A DNA stretch of 41,345 nucleotides from an uncultured Lachnospiraceae bacterium (GTDB lineage Bacteria > Bacillota > Clostridia > Lachnospirales > Lachnospiraceae), in contig CANRAZ010000016.1 of assembly GCA_947628705.1 (NCBI GenBank), positions 1-41,345 of the forward strand, in the 5' to 3' direction. The position numbers were made by a program, and so were the translations under genes. Below the pieces are notes generated by a model. That model saw nothing but the letters and a program-made list of their open reading frames with translations. It made no database searches and was not told where the DNA came from. Of the stretch, positions 8,662 through 15,866 are shown one piece after another (the first letter of the stretch is position 1; each line of letters opens with the position of its first letter).

Positions 8662-9810
8662 ATGCTTTTTGAAGTAAAAAACATAAGCAAAAGCTATAAA
8701 AGCGTGCCTGTCGTTGAAAATTTTTCTCTTAGCGTAGAGGAAGGGGACATGGTAGCCCTCGTCGGGAAAAGGCGTCGCGGCAAAACCACGCTTATGCAGA
8801 TGCTTGCCGGCATTATTCCGGTTGATGAGGGAGAGATTTATTTTGACGGAAAACCGGTTGCGCGCAAATACCGCACAGGAAAGCTGTGCAGGCTGAGGAG
8901 AAAGAGCATTGGGTTTGTAACAACGGAAGCTATCCTTATGCCGGATATGACTGTCTATGAAAACCTGCTTATTGCGCAGTCCCATTCTTACGGAAGTTCA
9001 AAGGCGAAAAAATTTCGTGCAAAGGAAGTACTGAGAACGCTTGGACTTAAGGGCAAGGGGAGATTTTTCCCAAAGGAGCTTTCGGTTTTAGAGAGGCAGA
9101 AGGTGTGTGTGGGAAGAGCGATAATAAACGAACCGAAGCTTTTAATCTGCGACGAACCGACCGATATACTTGAAGGCTACGGCGCAGAGCAGATGATGGA
9201 CATTTTGGAGATACTTAACAGTGCAGGATATACTATAATACTTTCTACCCACAGCAAACGGATAGCAGGAAGATGCAGAAAAATATATCCTATACATGAG
9301 GGACTTGACCTTTCAGGCCTTGAGAGAGAAGGAGTAACTGTAGCGCGGTATGAGGGTGAAGACCTTGAAGAGGATATTCTTTCAGGCGAGACGTCTGCCG
9401 CAGATGAAGAAGCCTCAGACGGAGAAGAAGCGCGGGTGTCTGAATCCGATGCGGATGAGTCAGACGGCAGCAGCGCGGGCGTACTGGATTCCGAGGAAAA
9501 GGGAGAAAATGTTTTGTCGGAACAGGATCCGGAAGAATTAAAGGGCGAAATTACGTCAAAGCAGGAGAATGACAGCGAAGAGTCTTTAGAGGAAGGTAAG
9601 ATAAAAGACGCGCAGACGGATGAAAGGACGTTTCAGGAAAAGGAAGACGGAACGGAACCGGCTGAAAGCGGAGAAGCGGGGACGGAATTGCCGCAAAACA
9701 AAGAAGCTGTGAGCGAGCTTCCTGAGGATGAGGAAACCGAACGGGAATTTCCACCTGAGGATGATCTTGAAGAGCTTCCTGAAATAGACCTTACGGACAT
9801 GTTTAAATAA
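8662..9810 (+). CDS. LolD/MacB-class ABC ATPase with degenerate motifs and acidic tail
   Basis: ABC ATP-binding protein of 382 residues, partner of the permease just upstream. Walker A is GKRRRGKT (35-42), oddly basic; Walker B LICDE ends at Glu165; the switch His is His197 in STHSK. Two family marks are lost. The Q-loop, IGFVFQ in LolD relatives, reads IGFVTT (83-88), so the Gln is a Thr. The signature LSGGQ reads LSVLE (140-144). After the fold ends near 230 there is a tail of about 150 residues dominated by Glu, Asp and Ser, predicted disordered, ending in DLTDMFK. The ATG follows GGAGGT. ATP binding seems likely, but normal hydrolysis and coupling to the permease are doubtful. It may act as a regulatory or slow ATPase, with the tail docking other proteins. 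Confidence 0.8.
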   Translation: MLFEVKNISKSYKSVPVVENFSLSVEEGDMVALVGKRRRGKTTLMQMLAGIIPVDEGEIYFDGKPVARKYRTGKLCRLRRKSIGFVTTEAILMPDMTVYENLLIAQSHSYGSSKAKKFRAKEVLRTLGLKGKGRFFPKELSVLERQKVCVGRAIINEPKLLICDEPTDILEGYGAEQMMDILEILNSAGYTIILSTHSKRIAGRCRKIYPIHEGLDLSGLEREGVTVARYEGEDLEEDILSGETSAADEEASDGEEARVSESDADESDGSSAGVLDSEEKGENVLSEQDPEELKGEITSKQENDSEESLEEGKIKDAQTDERTFQEKEDGTEPAESGEAGTELPQNKEAVSELPEDEETEREFPPEDDLEELPEIDLTDMFK

Positions 9811-9940
9811 AAGCATATTTTGAAGCAAATTTACGGCAGCGTCGGGATTCCCATCGGCATGGCTGCCTTGGGCGCGTTTGGCGGCCGACAAGAAATCAGA
9901 AAAGAAAAAGCTAAAATTAACCTTATGAAAGGAAAAAAAC

Positions 9941-11449
9941 ATGAAAAAAAATTCTAAGGAATGGAAAAGGGCAGCAGGAGTTCTTATGCCTGTCTTTTCA
10001 CTGCCCAGCCCTTACGGCTGCGGAACATTGGGAAAGGAAGCGTTCGCATTCGTTGATTTCCTGCACTCGATGGGAGCAAGCTGCTGGCAGGTGCTTCCCG
10101 TAGGGCCGACGAGTTTTGGAGACAGCCCGTACCAGTGCTTTTCTGCTTTTGCAGGAAATCCGTATTTTATAGATTTGGATCTGCTTGCAGAGGAAGGGCT
10201 TCTTAATAAAAAGGAACTGGAAGCAATAGAGTGGGGGAAAAAGGCGGACAGGGTCGATTACGGCTGCCTGTACGAAAACCGCTATAAGGTGTTGAAAAAG
10301 GCCGCTGAAAGTAGCGACTACAAAGAGACCGCCGAGTATCTGGCGTTTGAAAAAGCAAGCAGATACTGGCTGGAGGATTATGCCCTTTTTATGGCATGTA
10401 AGAATTATTTCAAAGGGAAATGCTGGCAGGATTGGGAACAGAGCATAAAGTTTAGACAGCCGAGAGCAATAGGAAAATATAAAAAGCTTCTTGAAAAAGA
10501 AATAGATTTCCAAAAATTTATGCAGTATGAATTCTTCAGGCAGTGGCACAGCCTCAGAAGATATGCAAATGAAAAGGGTATAGAAATAATCGGAGATGTG
10601 CCCCTTTATGTTGCTATGGACAGCGCAGACTGCTGGGCGCACAAAGAGCTGTTTGAGCTTGATGAGGACGTAAAGCCGATAAATATTGCAGGAGTTCCGC
10701 CGGATTTGTTCTCCAGCGACGGACAGCGCTGGGGAAATCCTCTTTACCGCTGGGATATAATGGAAGCGAACGGATTTAAATGGTGGCGCGAGAGGATGAA
10801 GGCAAATGCGGATCTTTATGATGTAATACGTATAGATCATTTTATCGGCATAGTAAATTATTGGTCGGTTCCTGCAAAATGCAAGACTGCCAAAAGAGGA
10901 AAGTGGAAGAAGGGGCCGGGGAAAGCCCTTACGGACGTTATCGATTCCTGCATCGGAAGCTCAAGGATTATTGCGGAGGACCTTGGAGTTCTAACAGAGC
11001 CTGTTAAAGAGCTTATCGCCGAATGTGATTATCCGGGAATGAAAATAATCGAGTTTGCGTGCGGCGGAGATTCAGGAAACGAATATCTTCCGCACAATTA
11101 CGCAAGCCGCAACTGCGTCGTATATGCGGGGACTCACGATAACGAAACTCTGCAGGGATTTCTTAACGGAGCGCCTCAGTGGCAGATCGACTGGATGAAG
11201 GGTTATTTCGGGATTTTAAAGGCGGAAGAGCTGCATGCGCAGATAATCAGAAAGATGTATGAATCGATTGCAAATACGGTTATTGTCCAGATGCAGGATT
11301 TACTCGGACTTGACAATGAGGCAAGGATAAACGCTCCGGCAACCTGCGGAGATAACTGGCAGTGGAGAATGCTTCCGGGAGCTGAAAAAAAGGTTGATAC
11401 AGGGTACTACAGATGGATGAGCGGCATGTTTGGAAGATTGCATAACTGA
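9941..11449 (+). CDS. malQ: 4-alpha-glucanotransferase (amylomaltase)
   Basis: GH77 enzyme that transfers maltodextrin segments between alpha-1,4-glucans, used in maltose and glycogen metabolism in the cytosol. It has 502 residues, the standard length. The N-terminus GVLMPVFSLPSPYG and the GTLG and SFGDSPYQ blocks are typical. The catalytic triad is visible: nucleophile Asp299 in RIDHFIG, acid/base Glu346 in IAEDLG, and Asp400 in GTHDNETLQG. The ATG at 9941 follows GAAAGG. The 130-base gap upstream shows no clear promoter. It is followed by a convergent spmB, with no good terminator between them apart from a dyad at 11493-11519. A GH13 glycosidase at 35184 is a likely pathway partner. Confidence 0.96.
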   Translation: MKKNSKEWKRAAGVLMPVFSLPSPYGCGTLGKEAFAFVDFLHSMGASCWQVLPVGPTSFGDSPYQCFSAFAGNPYFIDLDLLAEEGLLNKKELEAIEWGKKADRVDYGCLYENRYKVLKKAAESSDYKETAEYLAFEKASRYWLEDYALFMACKNYFKGKCWQDWEQSIKFRQPRAIGKYKKLLEKEIDFQKFMQYEFFRQWHSLRRYANEKGIEIIGDVPLYVAMDSADCWAHKELFELDEDVKPINIAGVPPDLFSSDGQRWGNPLYRWDIMEANGFKWWRERMKANADLYDVIRIDHFIGIVNYWSVPAKCKTAKRGKWKKGPGKALTDVIDSCIGSSRIIAEDLGVLTEPVKELIAECDYPGMKIIEFACGGDSGNEYLPHNYASRNCVVYAGTHDNETLQGFLNGAPQWQIDWMKGYFGILKAEELHAQIIRKMYESIANTVIVQMQDLLGLDNEARINAPATCGDNWQWRMLPGAEKKVDTGYYRWMSGMFGRLHN

Positions 11450-11492
11450 CGTTTTATGCTGTAATCGGAAAATTTATTACATATAATATCAG

Positions 11493-11519
11493 GCGCATGC
11501 GGCGCAGTCCGCTATGCGC
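11493..11519. terminator. GC-rich dyad between convergent malQ and spmB
   Basis: GCGCAT-GCGG pairs with CCGC-t-ATGCGC, with one bulged base. The right arm overlaps the stop codon of spmB. Neither side has a proper T-run, so termination would be weak or need a factor. Confidence 0.35.
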
Positions 11520-12042
11520 AGAGGCAGTTGACAAGAACAGTGCTGACTGCAACTCCTGAAAGAGTAACAATAAGCGCACCGGGTAACGTATATCTGGTGT
11601 GCTTTACTTTTACCGACATATAATACATTGACATCATATACATAATGGTCTCAGTCGAAGCAAGCATAAGAGAGCCAAGGAGCCCGTTGTATGAATCGGT
11701 TCCGAACTCTTTATAAATGTCCAGCAAAAGAGAGGTCGCGGCAGATGATGAAAACATTTTTATTATTACCAAAGGCACAAGCTCCTTCGGAAAGTGGATT
11801 AGCTCTGCGAAGGGGGCGAGGACGGAAGCCAGACCGTCAAGAACGCCGGAATTTCTTAACAGGCCTACGGCGGTAATCAGTCCGATCAGGGTCGGAATCA
11901 GTCCGACGCACACCTTCAGACCGTCCTTCGCTCCTTCTATGAATGAATCATAGCCGTTTTTACCGCAGATGAAAGCAGCGCCGGCAATGATGAAAAGAAT
12001 CACAGGTATTATATAATTTGAAATCTCGGAGACGATTGACAT
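11512..12042 (-). CDS. spmB: SpmB-family membrane protein (Gate domain)
   Basis: Integral membrane protein of 176 residues with four or five hydrophobic segments and the nucleoside-recognition/Gate domain. The SpmB marks are ADG-like GLKVCVGLIPTLIG (near 40-53), GLLRNSGVLD (60-69) and SSSAATSLLLDIY (97-109). In Bacillus, SpmA and SpmB together are needed for spore core dehydration. Relatives also occur in non-sporing anaerobes, so this alone does not prove sporulation. Its usual partner spmA is not next to it: rpsF is divergent upstream and malQ convergent downstream. The start is CAT at 12040-12042, with only a weak ribosome binding site (AGGG). A TATAAT on the - strand (complement of 12074-12079) could be the -10 box, but no convincing -35 box is seen. 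Confidence 0.85.
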   Translation of the reverse strand: MSIVSEISNYIIPVILFIIAGAAFICGKNGYDSFIEGAKDGLKVCVGLIPTLIGLITAVGLLRNSGVLDGLASVLAPFAELIHFPKELVPLVIIKMFSSSAATSLLLDIYKEFGTDSYNGLLGSLMLASTETIMYMMSMYYMSVKVKHTRYTLPGALIVTLSGVAVSTVLVNCLCA

Positions 12043-12112
12043 GGCAAGACCCTGTTTTTACATTGATAGCAGTATTATATGAACGCGCGAGGAAAAAAAT
12101 GAAAATTTCAAG

Positions 12113-12141
12113 TTGCAATGTCAAAAAAACTGTGTTAGAAT
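12113..12141 (+). promoter_or_regulatory. Promoter of the rpsF-ssb-rpsR operon
   Basis: -35 TTGCAA (12113-12118), 17-base spacer, -10 TAGAAT (12136-12141). It gives a leader of about 75 bases before rpsF. Confidence 0.75.
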
Positions 12142-12147
12142 GACAGA

Positions 12148-12221
12148 ACGTGAGAACACACGAAATTCCTTGCTCCCGATTGGTTCGGGGGCCAGAGACC
12201 AAAAGGAGGTACAAGGCAACT
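12148..12221 (+). promoter_or_regulatory. rpsF leader, possible S6-S18 autoregulatory element
   Basis: The leader contains a hairpin with stem CCCGA (12175-12179) / TCGGG (12185-12189), extended by further C/G-rich bases on both sides. Many bacterial rpsF leaders carry a structured site bound by the S6-S18 dimer for feedback control. Position and G/C-rich hairpin fit, but I cannot confirm the consensus by eye. Confidence 0.35.
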
Positions 12222-12512
12222 ATGAATAAGTATGAATTAGTCTTAGTTGTAAGTGCAAAAATCGAGGATGAAGCCAGAGAAGCCGTTGTAGAACAGGCTA
12301 AAGGCATTGTTACCAGATTTGGCGGCGTGATTACAAACGTTGAAGATCAGGGTAAGAAGAGACTGGCTTACGAAATCCAGAAGATGAAAGAGGGTTATTA
12401 CTATTTCATCCAGTTCGATGCTGAGTCAACTGCTCCGGCGGAAATTGAATCAAGAGTCCGCATAATGGAAAATGTACTCAGATTTTTGTGCGTTAGACAG
12501 GACGAAGAATAA
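12222..12512 (+). CDS. rpsF: 30S ribosomal protein S6
   Basis: Small-subunit ribosomal protein that binds next to S18 on 16S rRNA. The product has 96 residues, starting MNKYELVLVVS, with the family motif EDQGKKRLAYEIQK and the closing block MENVLRFLCVR. The start is ATG 12222, preceded by AAAAGGAGGT (12201-12210). An upstream in-frame ATG at 12150 lies inside the leader, has no ribosome binding site and would add a non-conserved extension, so it is rejected. The gene is first in the classical rpsF-ssb-rpsR operon, with ssb starting 16 bases downstream. Confidence 0.97.
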   Translation: MNKYELVLVVSAKIEDEAREAVVEQAKGIVTRFGGVITNVEDQGKKRLAYEIQKMKEGYYYFIQFDAESTAPAEIESRVRIMENVLRFLCVRQDEE

Positions 12513-12527
12513 GGAGGGATTTCCTTT

Positions 12528-12962
12528 ATGAACAAAGTAATATTAATGGGAAGATTGACAAGAGATCCCGAAGTCCGTTATGCTCAAAACAGCAACACAG
12601 CAGTTTGCCGTTACTCGCTTGCGGTTGACCGCCGTTTTAAAAGAGAAGGCGAGCCGGATGCTGATTTCTTTAACTGCACTGCTTTCGGAAAGAGCGCAGA
12701 GTTTGCGGAAAAGTATTTTAAGCAGGGAACCAAGCTTCTGGTAACGGGACGCATTCAGAATGACAATTACACCAACAGGGACGGACAGAAGGTTTACAGC
12801 GTTCAGGTAATTGTTGAAGAACAGGAATTTGCTGAGAGCAAAAACAGCAGTAATTCGTCTGGAAACGGTGCAGCTTACGAAAGCCGCCCGAATCCAAGCG
12901 CAGCCGGCGATGGCTTTATGAATATTCCTGACGGAATTGAAGAGGAATTGCCGTTTATTTAA
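12528..12962 (+). CDS. ssb: Single-stranded DNA-binding protein
   Basis: Binds and protects single-stranded DNA and recruits replication and repair proteins. It has 144 residues: an OB fold over about 1-104 (starting [18 protein letters not shown], with [13 protein letters not shown] and [11 protein letters not shown]), a short Ser/Asn/Gly-rich linker, and the acidic C-terminal peptide EELPFI, the Bacillota version of the DDIPF tip that docks partner proteins. The ATG at 12528 follows AAGGAGGG. It sits between rpsF and rpsR, the usual Bacillota arrangement. Confidence 0.97.
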   Translation: MNKVILMGRLTRDPEVRYAQNSNTAVCRYSLAVDRRFKREGEPDADFFNCTAFGKSAEFAEKYFKQGTKLLVTGRIQNDNYTNRDGQKVYSVQVIVEEQEFAESKNSSNSSGNGAAYESRPNPSAAGDGFMNIPDGIEEELPFI

Positions 12963-13005
12963 AGAGAGCGCAAGCTCAAAGAATTGGATTAAGGAGGTAA
13001 CCGTC

Positions 13006-13278
13006 ATGGCTATTGATAAACCTGTTAAGGGTGATAAGGCAGATGCTCCTGCAAGAAAGCGCATTGTCAGAAGAAGAAAAAAGGTTTGCGTATTCTGTGC
13101 AGACAAGAGCAACGTTATTTCTTATAAGGACACAAATAAGCTTAAGAGATACATCTCTGAAAGAGGAAAGATCCTTCCAAGGAGAATCACAGGAAACTGT
13201 GCAAAGCATCAGAGAGCTTTGACCGTGGCTGTAAAGAGAGCGCGTCACATAGCATTGCTGCCATACACGACAGAATAA
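13006..13278 (+). CDS. rpsR: 30S ribosomal protein S18
   Basis: Small-subunit ribosomal protein that pairs with S6 in the platform of the 30S particle. It has 90 residues; the core from about 24 holds [33 protein letters not shown] and the ending [10 protein letters not shown]. The two Cys (VCVFC) are the C+ type of S18, able to hold zinc. The start is ATG 13006 after AAGGAGGT at about 12991. An upstream in-frame start at 12937 lies inside ssb and is rejected. The N-terminal 20 residues (Lys/Asp-rich) are longer than in many S18 proteins but common in Clostridia. It is last in the operon. Confidence 0.97.
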   Translation: MAIDKPVKGDKADAPARKRIVRRRKKVCVFCADKSNVISYKDTNKLKRYISERGKILPRRITGNCAKHQRALTVAVKRARHIALLPYTTE

Positions 13279-13296
13279 TAAGCTGACATGAATTTA

Positions 13297-13321
13297 GGGA
13301 CGTTTCATTTTGAAACGTCCC
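13297..13321. terminator. Bidirectional terminator after rpsR
   Basis: GGGACGTTTCA (13297-13307), loop TTT, TGAAACGTCCC (13311-13321): an 11-bp perfect stem followed by TTTTATTTATTTT on the + strand. On the - strand the same stem contains the stop codon and last codons of the convergent gene ending at 13305. Confidence 0.92.
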
Positions 13322-13760
13322 TTTTATTTATTTTCCTTGCAATATCAAGGGATACCTTGTAGGTAAGTATGAGGCGTGCGTCAATATAGCAGAACTTATT
13401 TATCAAAAACTGAACAAGTCTGGCTAACAGGCAAAGTGAAATAAGAAAGGTACAAATAATGCTTATTTCAAGGCTATTCGATACGGCCTGCACTATCACA
13501 GCGGAAAGCAGCGAACAGAAGAAAAAGGGCAGGAACCCTTTACATATTTTATAGGAAACCAGCATTGCCTCATTTAATCTTGTTTCCATTAAATCGAGTT
13601 CATTGCTGCTTCGCAACAGAAGCAGATTCATCATTTGTTTAATTACAGGCAAGGACAGGATTTCGTCCTTTGATTTGTCGCTTAGTATTTGGGAAACAAA
13701 ACATCTGTAGTTGGTTCTGCCAAATTCACGCAGCAGCAGTCTTTTAAATTCACCTTTCAT
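13305..13760 (-). CDS. Small two-span membrane protein, unknown
   Basis: Unrecognised protein of 151 residues. Its soluble N-terminal half has charged helices (1-70); two hydrophobic segments follow at about 75-95 and 98-118, and a short basic C-terminus. No motif suggests an activity. The ATG (CAT at 13758-13760) is preceded on the - strand by GGGAG, and a good promoter lies at 13801-13830, which supports a real gene. Its last codons and stop lie inside the rpsR terminator hairpin, so the two transcription units end on each other. It has its own promoter and is not part of a visible operon. Confidence 0.6.
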   Translation of the reverse strand: MKGEFKRLLLREFGRTNYRCFVSQILSDKSKDEILSLPVIKQMMNLLLLRSSNELDLMETRLNEAMLVSYKICKGFLPFFFCSLLSAVIVQAVSNSLEISIICTFLISLCLLARLVQFLINKFCYIDARLILTYKVSLDIARKINKRDVSK

Positions 13761-13800
13761 TGTTACTCCCGGTTATTTTGAAAAAATGCTGTGTGATAAT

Positions 13801-13830
13801 AGTATACGCAGGAATCCTGATATTTTGCAA
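13801..13830 (-). promoter_or_regulatory. Promoter of the 13305-13760 gene
   Basis: On the - strand: -35 TTGCAA (13825-13830), 18-base spacer, -10 TATACT (13801-13806), about 40 bases before the start codon. Confidence 0.65.
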
Positions 13831-13895
13831 AACTTATTTGGGAAGTTAAACAGTCGGTTAAACACGGACAAAACAGTGTGTATCTGCGGCAAAGC

Positions 13896-13930
13896 ATAAA
13901 AAAACTGTCTGACAAAAATGTCAGACAGTT
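13896..13930 (-). terminator. Terminator of the 80-residue membrane protein gene
   Basis: AACTGTCTGACA (13903-13914), loop of four, TGTCAGACAGTT (13919-13930): a 12-bp perfect stem. Read on the - strand it is followed by a run of T (complement of the A-run at 13896-13902). It lies just after the stop of the 13952-14194 gene. Confidence 0.88.
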
Positions 13931-13951
13931 AAAACATGTATCCTGTAAGCT

Positions 13952-14194
13952 TTATTCGCTCTTCAACACTCCAAGGAAGACAAGAACGCCTATGATAAGC
14001 GAAACCAGAAGATAAAGTCCGACAAGACCGAAAAGAATGCTGAAAATAAATCCGATAACAGGGATTTTGCTCAGCAGCCATCCGGCAACGCCTGATATTA
14101 CGCATCCAATCACAAAGAGGATAAGAAGCGTGATAAACGAGCTGTTATCTTTTGCTCCGAAAGAAACAGGGAAAATAGTCTTAAGTAGTTCCAT
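13952..14194 (-). CDS. Small hydrophobic membrane protein, unknown
   Basis: Protein of 80 residues made almost wholly of two transmembrane helices (about 20-42 and 46-76) joined by a short KIPVIG turn, with a polar N-terminus. It resembles small two-helix proteins of Bacillota with no assigned function. The gene is well framed: AAGGAGG just upstream of the ATG, a consensus promoter at 14246-14274 and a strong terminator at 13896-13930. It is therefore a monocistronic unit, divergent from the zinc-ribbon genes. Confidence 0.7.
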   Translation of the reverse strand: MELLKTIFPVSFGAKDNSSFITLLILFVIGCVISGVAGWLLSKIPVIGFIFSILFGLVGLYLLVSLIIGVLVFLGVLKSE

Positions 14195-14245
14195 TTGAAA
14201 ACCTCCTTATCTGCATCAGAGGACCAGCCCTCTGCTATTTTGCTA

Positions 14246-14274
14246 ATTATAACACTAAAAAAAGGTAAAGTAAA
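14246..14274 (-). promoter_or_regulatory. Promoter of the 80-residue membrane protein gene
   Basis: On the - strand: -35 TTTACT (14269-14274), 17-base spacer, -10 TATAAT (14246-14251) with an extended TGT before it. The leader holds a small hairpin (CAGAGG / CCTCTG) before the ribosome binding site. Confidence 0.7.
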
Positions 14275-14291
14275 GAAAATAAAGATTGCTA

Positions 14292-14321
14292 TTGCAAAAA
14301 ATACGTGAGATAGAGTATACT
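14292..14321 (+). promoter_or_regulatory. Promoter of the zinc-ribbon gene pair
   Basis: -35 TTGCAA (14292-14297), 18-base spacer, -10 TATACT (14316-14321). It lies back to back with the - strand promoter at 14246-14274 and gives a leader of about 110 bases. Confidence 0.6.
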
Positions 14322-14435
14322 ATAAGTGATTTTACCGGTTTTACGGCAGCCGCACCGGAGAATCCGCATGCTGCGTCGGTTCAGATGCAGGATTTTTGCC
14401 ATGCTGAAAAACTGTGGCTGCAGAAAGAGGATACT

Positions 14436-14846
14436 ATGGCGTCATTTGAAGAATTGGGAAAGAAAATATCTGAGACCGGTCAGAGTGCGGCTCAGAAAAC
14501 TAAAGGTCTTGCTGAGGTCATTAAGCTTAAATATCACGCAGGAGACCTCAATAAAGCTTTAAGCAATCTTTACAGTGAGATCGGAATGCTTTACTTTGAG
14601 AAAACAAAAGAAGCTCCGGAGGAAGATTTTAAGGAGCTTTTCTCAAAAATAGACGAAACGGTTTCGGAGATTGAGGCTACCGAAGAAAAAATAAGAGAGC
14701 TTAAGGGCGTGAACGTTTGCCCTGTCTGCGGAGCAAAGGTACAAAACGGCAAAAAGTTTTGCGGAGACTGCGGAGCAAGGGTTTTGGACGAAGAACCTGT
14801 GCAGGATGAAGAGGCTGAAGACAGCGGCGTTTCGGACAAAGAGTGA
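14436..14846 (+). CDS. Zinc-ribbon protein with coiled-coil N-terminus
   Basis: Soluble protein of 136 residues. Residues 1-90 form charged amphipathic helices, probably a coiled coil. They are followed by one zinc ribbon, CPVCGAKVQNGKKFCGDCG (about 95-113), and an acidic tail. The function is unknown; such proteins often sense or bridge partners. I take ATG 14436 as start because it follows AGAAAGAGG and begins the typical MASFEELGKK N-terminus. A longer in-frame start at 14286 would place codons across the promoter, so it is rejected. The next gene also carries zinc ribbons of the same type, 56 bases downstream, so the two probably act together. Confidence 0.65.
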   Translation: MASFEELGKKISETGQSAAQKTKGLAEVIKLKYHAGDLNKALSNLYSEIGMLYFEKTKEAPEEDFKELFSKIDETVSEIEATEEKIRELKGVNVCPVCGAKVQNGKKFCGDCGARVLDEEPVQDEEAEDSGVSDKE

Positions 14847-14902
14847 TATGATACTCACATAGGAAAGAACGGTTTTCGGATGTTCTGAAAGGAGATAAAA
14901 CA

Positions 14903-15667
14903 ATGGCAAGTGCAAAAATGTTCAATCTTGAAAATAATCTTACTGTTGATGCAGTCGGAAAGGGGATAGAGGATTTTTTAAGAGACAAGAAAAAAATGAA
15001 AACCCAGGCTGTCAAAAACGGTGACAATTACGTAATAAAGGCCGAAAGTGAAGAAACATGGCTCAGATTTGTCGGGCTGGGTCTGATGCAGCAGGTTCAG
15101 CTGGTAAAGAGCGGAGGGCTTGTCTCCGTAACGGCGCTGGAATCACGTTGGATTGAAAAGTTTCTGGCGTGGTTCGCATGTCTTATACTTGAAACGATAT
15201 TTGTGTTTGTGTTCTGGCCTCTTCTTTTTGTTCCGTTTACGTTTATGGTTTGCATTACGGTCGGAATTATCAGACAGTACCTGCTTCCAAACCAGATAAT
15301 GGATTTTACTGAGATGTTTATCATGGGCGGAGGACGAAAGGTAAGCGTGAATCTTGGATTCAGCAGTCAGGCTGCAGAAAAAGAGCAGGCAAAGACAGTC
15401 TGCCCGAAATGCAAAGCTTCGATTGCATCTGACATGAAATTCTGCGAGGTATGCGGAACAAAGCTTAAAGACGAATGTCCTTACTGTCATGCTTCTATTG
15501 CGGTAGGCAAGAAATTCTGCCCGTCGTGCGGCAAGCCTCTTGATGCGGGAGCTTCAAATAATGCAGAAGTAAATGCAGCGCCTGCTCAAAGAAAATGCCC
15601 TAAATGTCAGTCAGTTGTTGGAGAAGGACAGAAATTCTGTGTTAAGTGCGGAGCGCCATTAGAATAA
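14903..15667 (+). CDS. Membrane protein with three C-terminal zinc ribbons
   Basis: Protein of 254 residues. Residues 1-80 form a compact N-terminal domain; two hydrophobic segments lie at about 85-103 and 105-125. The cytoplasmic C-terminal part carries three successive CxxC-x(11-12)-CxxC ribbons, starting near 168, 192 and 233. The ribbons match the DZR-like double zinc-ribbon type. No catalytic motif is seen and I do not recognise the N-terminal domain. The ATG follows AAAGGAG. It shares a promoter with the upstream zinc-ribbon gene and ends at a terminator (15693-15725). Confidence 0.65.
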   Translation: MASAKMFNLENNLTVDAVGKGIEDFLRDKKKMKTQAVKNGDNYVIKAESEETWLRFVGLGLMQQVQLVKSGGLVSVTALESRWIEKFLAWFACLILETIFVFVFWPLLFVPFTFMVCITVGIIRQYLLPNQIMDFTEMFIMGGGRKVSVNLGFSSQAAEKEQAKTVCPKCKASIASDMKFCEVCGTKLKDECPYCHASIAVGKKFCPSCGKPLDAGASNNAEVNAAPAQRKCPKCQSVVGEGQKFCVKCGAPLE

Positions 15668-15692
15668 GTTTTTGCCGTTAACGGTTATAAAG

Positions 15693-15725
15693 ATCCCGCG
15701 TGTCGGACAGCATGCGGGATTTTTG
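15693..15725 (+). terminator. Terminator after the zinc-ribbon pair
   Basis: ATCCCGC (15693-15699) pairs with GCGGGAT (15714-15720), extended by imperfect pairs into the loop, then TTTTTG. Confidence 0.8.
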
Positions 15726-15784
15726 TGTTATGATATTTTTCAGAAGGTTCGCCCGACGGTTTGAAATCAGACCGCCTGATTCGG

Positions 15785-15812
15785 CGGATAATATACTTTA
15801 TCCGACGGATAA
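15785..15812. promoter_or_regulatory. Triple 7-bp inverted repeat around a -10 box
   Basis: CGGATAA (15785-15791), TATACT (15792-15797), TTATCCG (15798-15804), one base, CGGATAA (15806-15812). The -10-like TATACT is exactly enclosed by inverted repeats. No good -35 box lies 16-18 bases upstream. This looks like an operator for the two-component operon that starts 55 bases downstream, possibly autoregulatory. Confidence 0.5.
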
Positions 15813-15866
15813 AAGACAGAATGCAAAAGCCTGAGATTTGCAGAAAAGCAGACGGAAGGAGAAAAA

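Noticed and set aside
9998-10840. 280-codon ORF on the - strand inside malQ
   Set aside because: Fully antisense to a well-conserved gene, no ribosome binding site, no family likeness; a mirror of codon bias.
12543-13112. 189-codon ORF on the - strand across ssb and rpsR
   Set aside because: Opposes three conserved genes; no promoter or ribosome binding site.
14286-14435. N-terminal extension of the first zinc-ribbon protein
   Set aside because: Would overlap the promoter box at 14316-14321; the ATG at 14436 has a better ribosome binding site and N-terminus.
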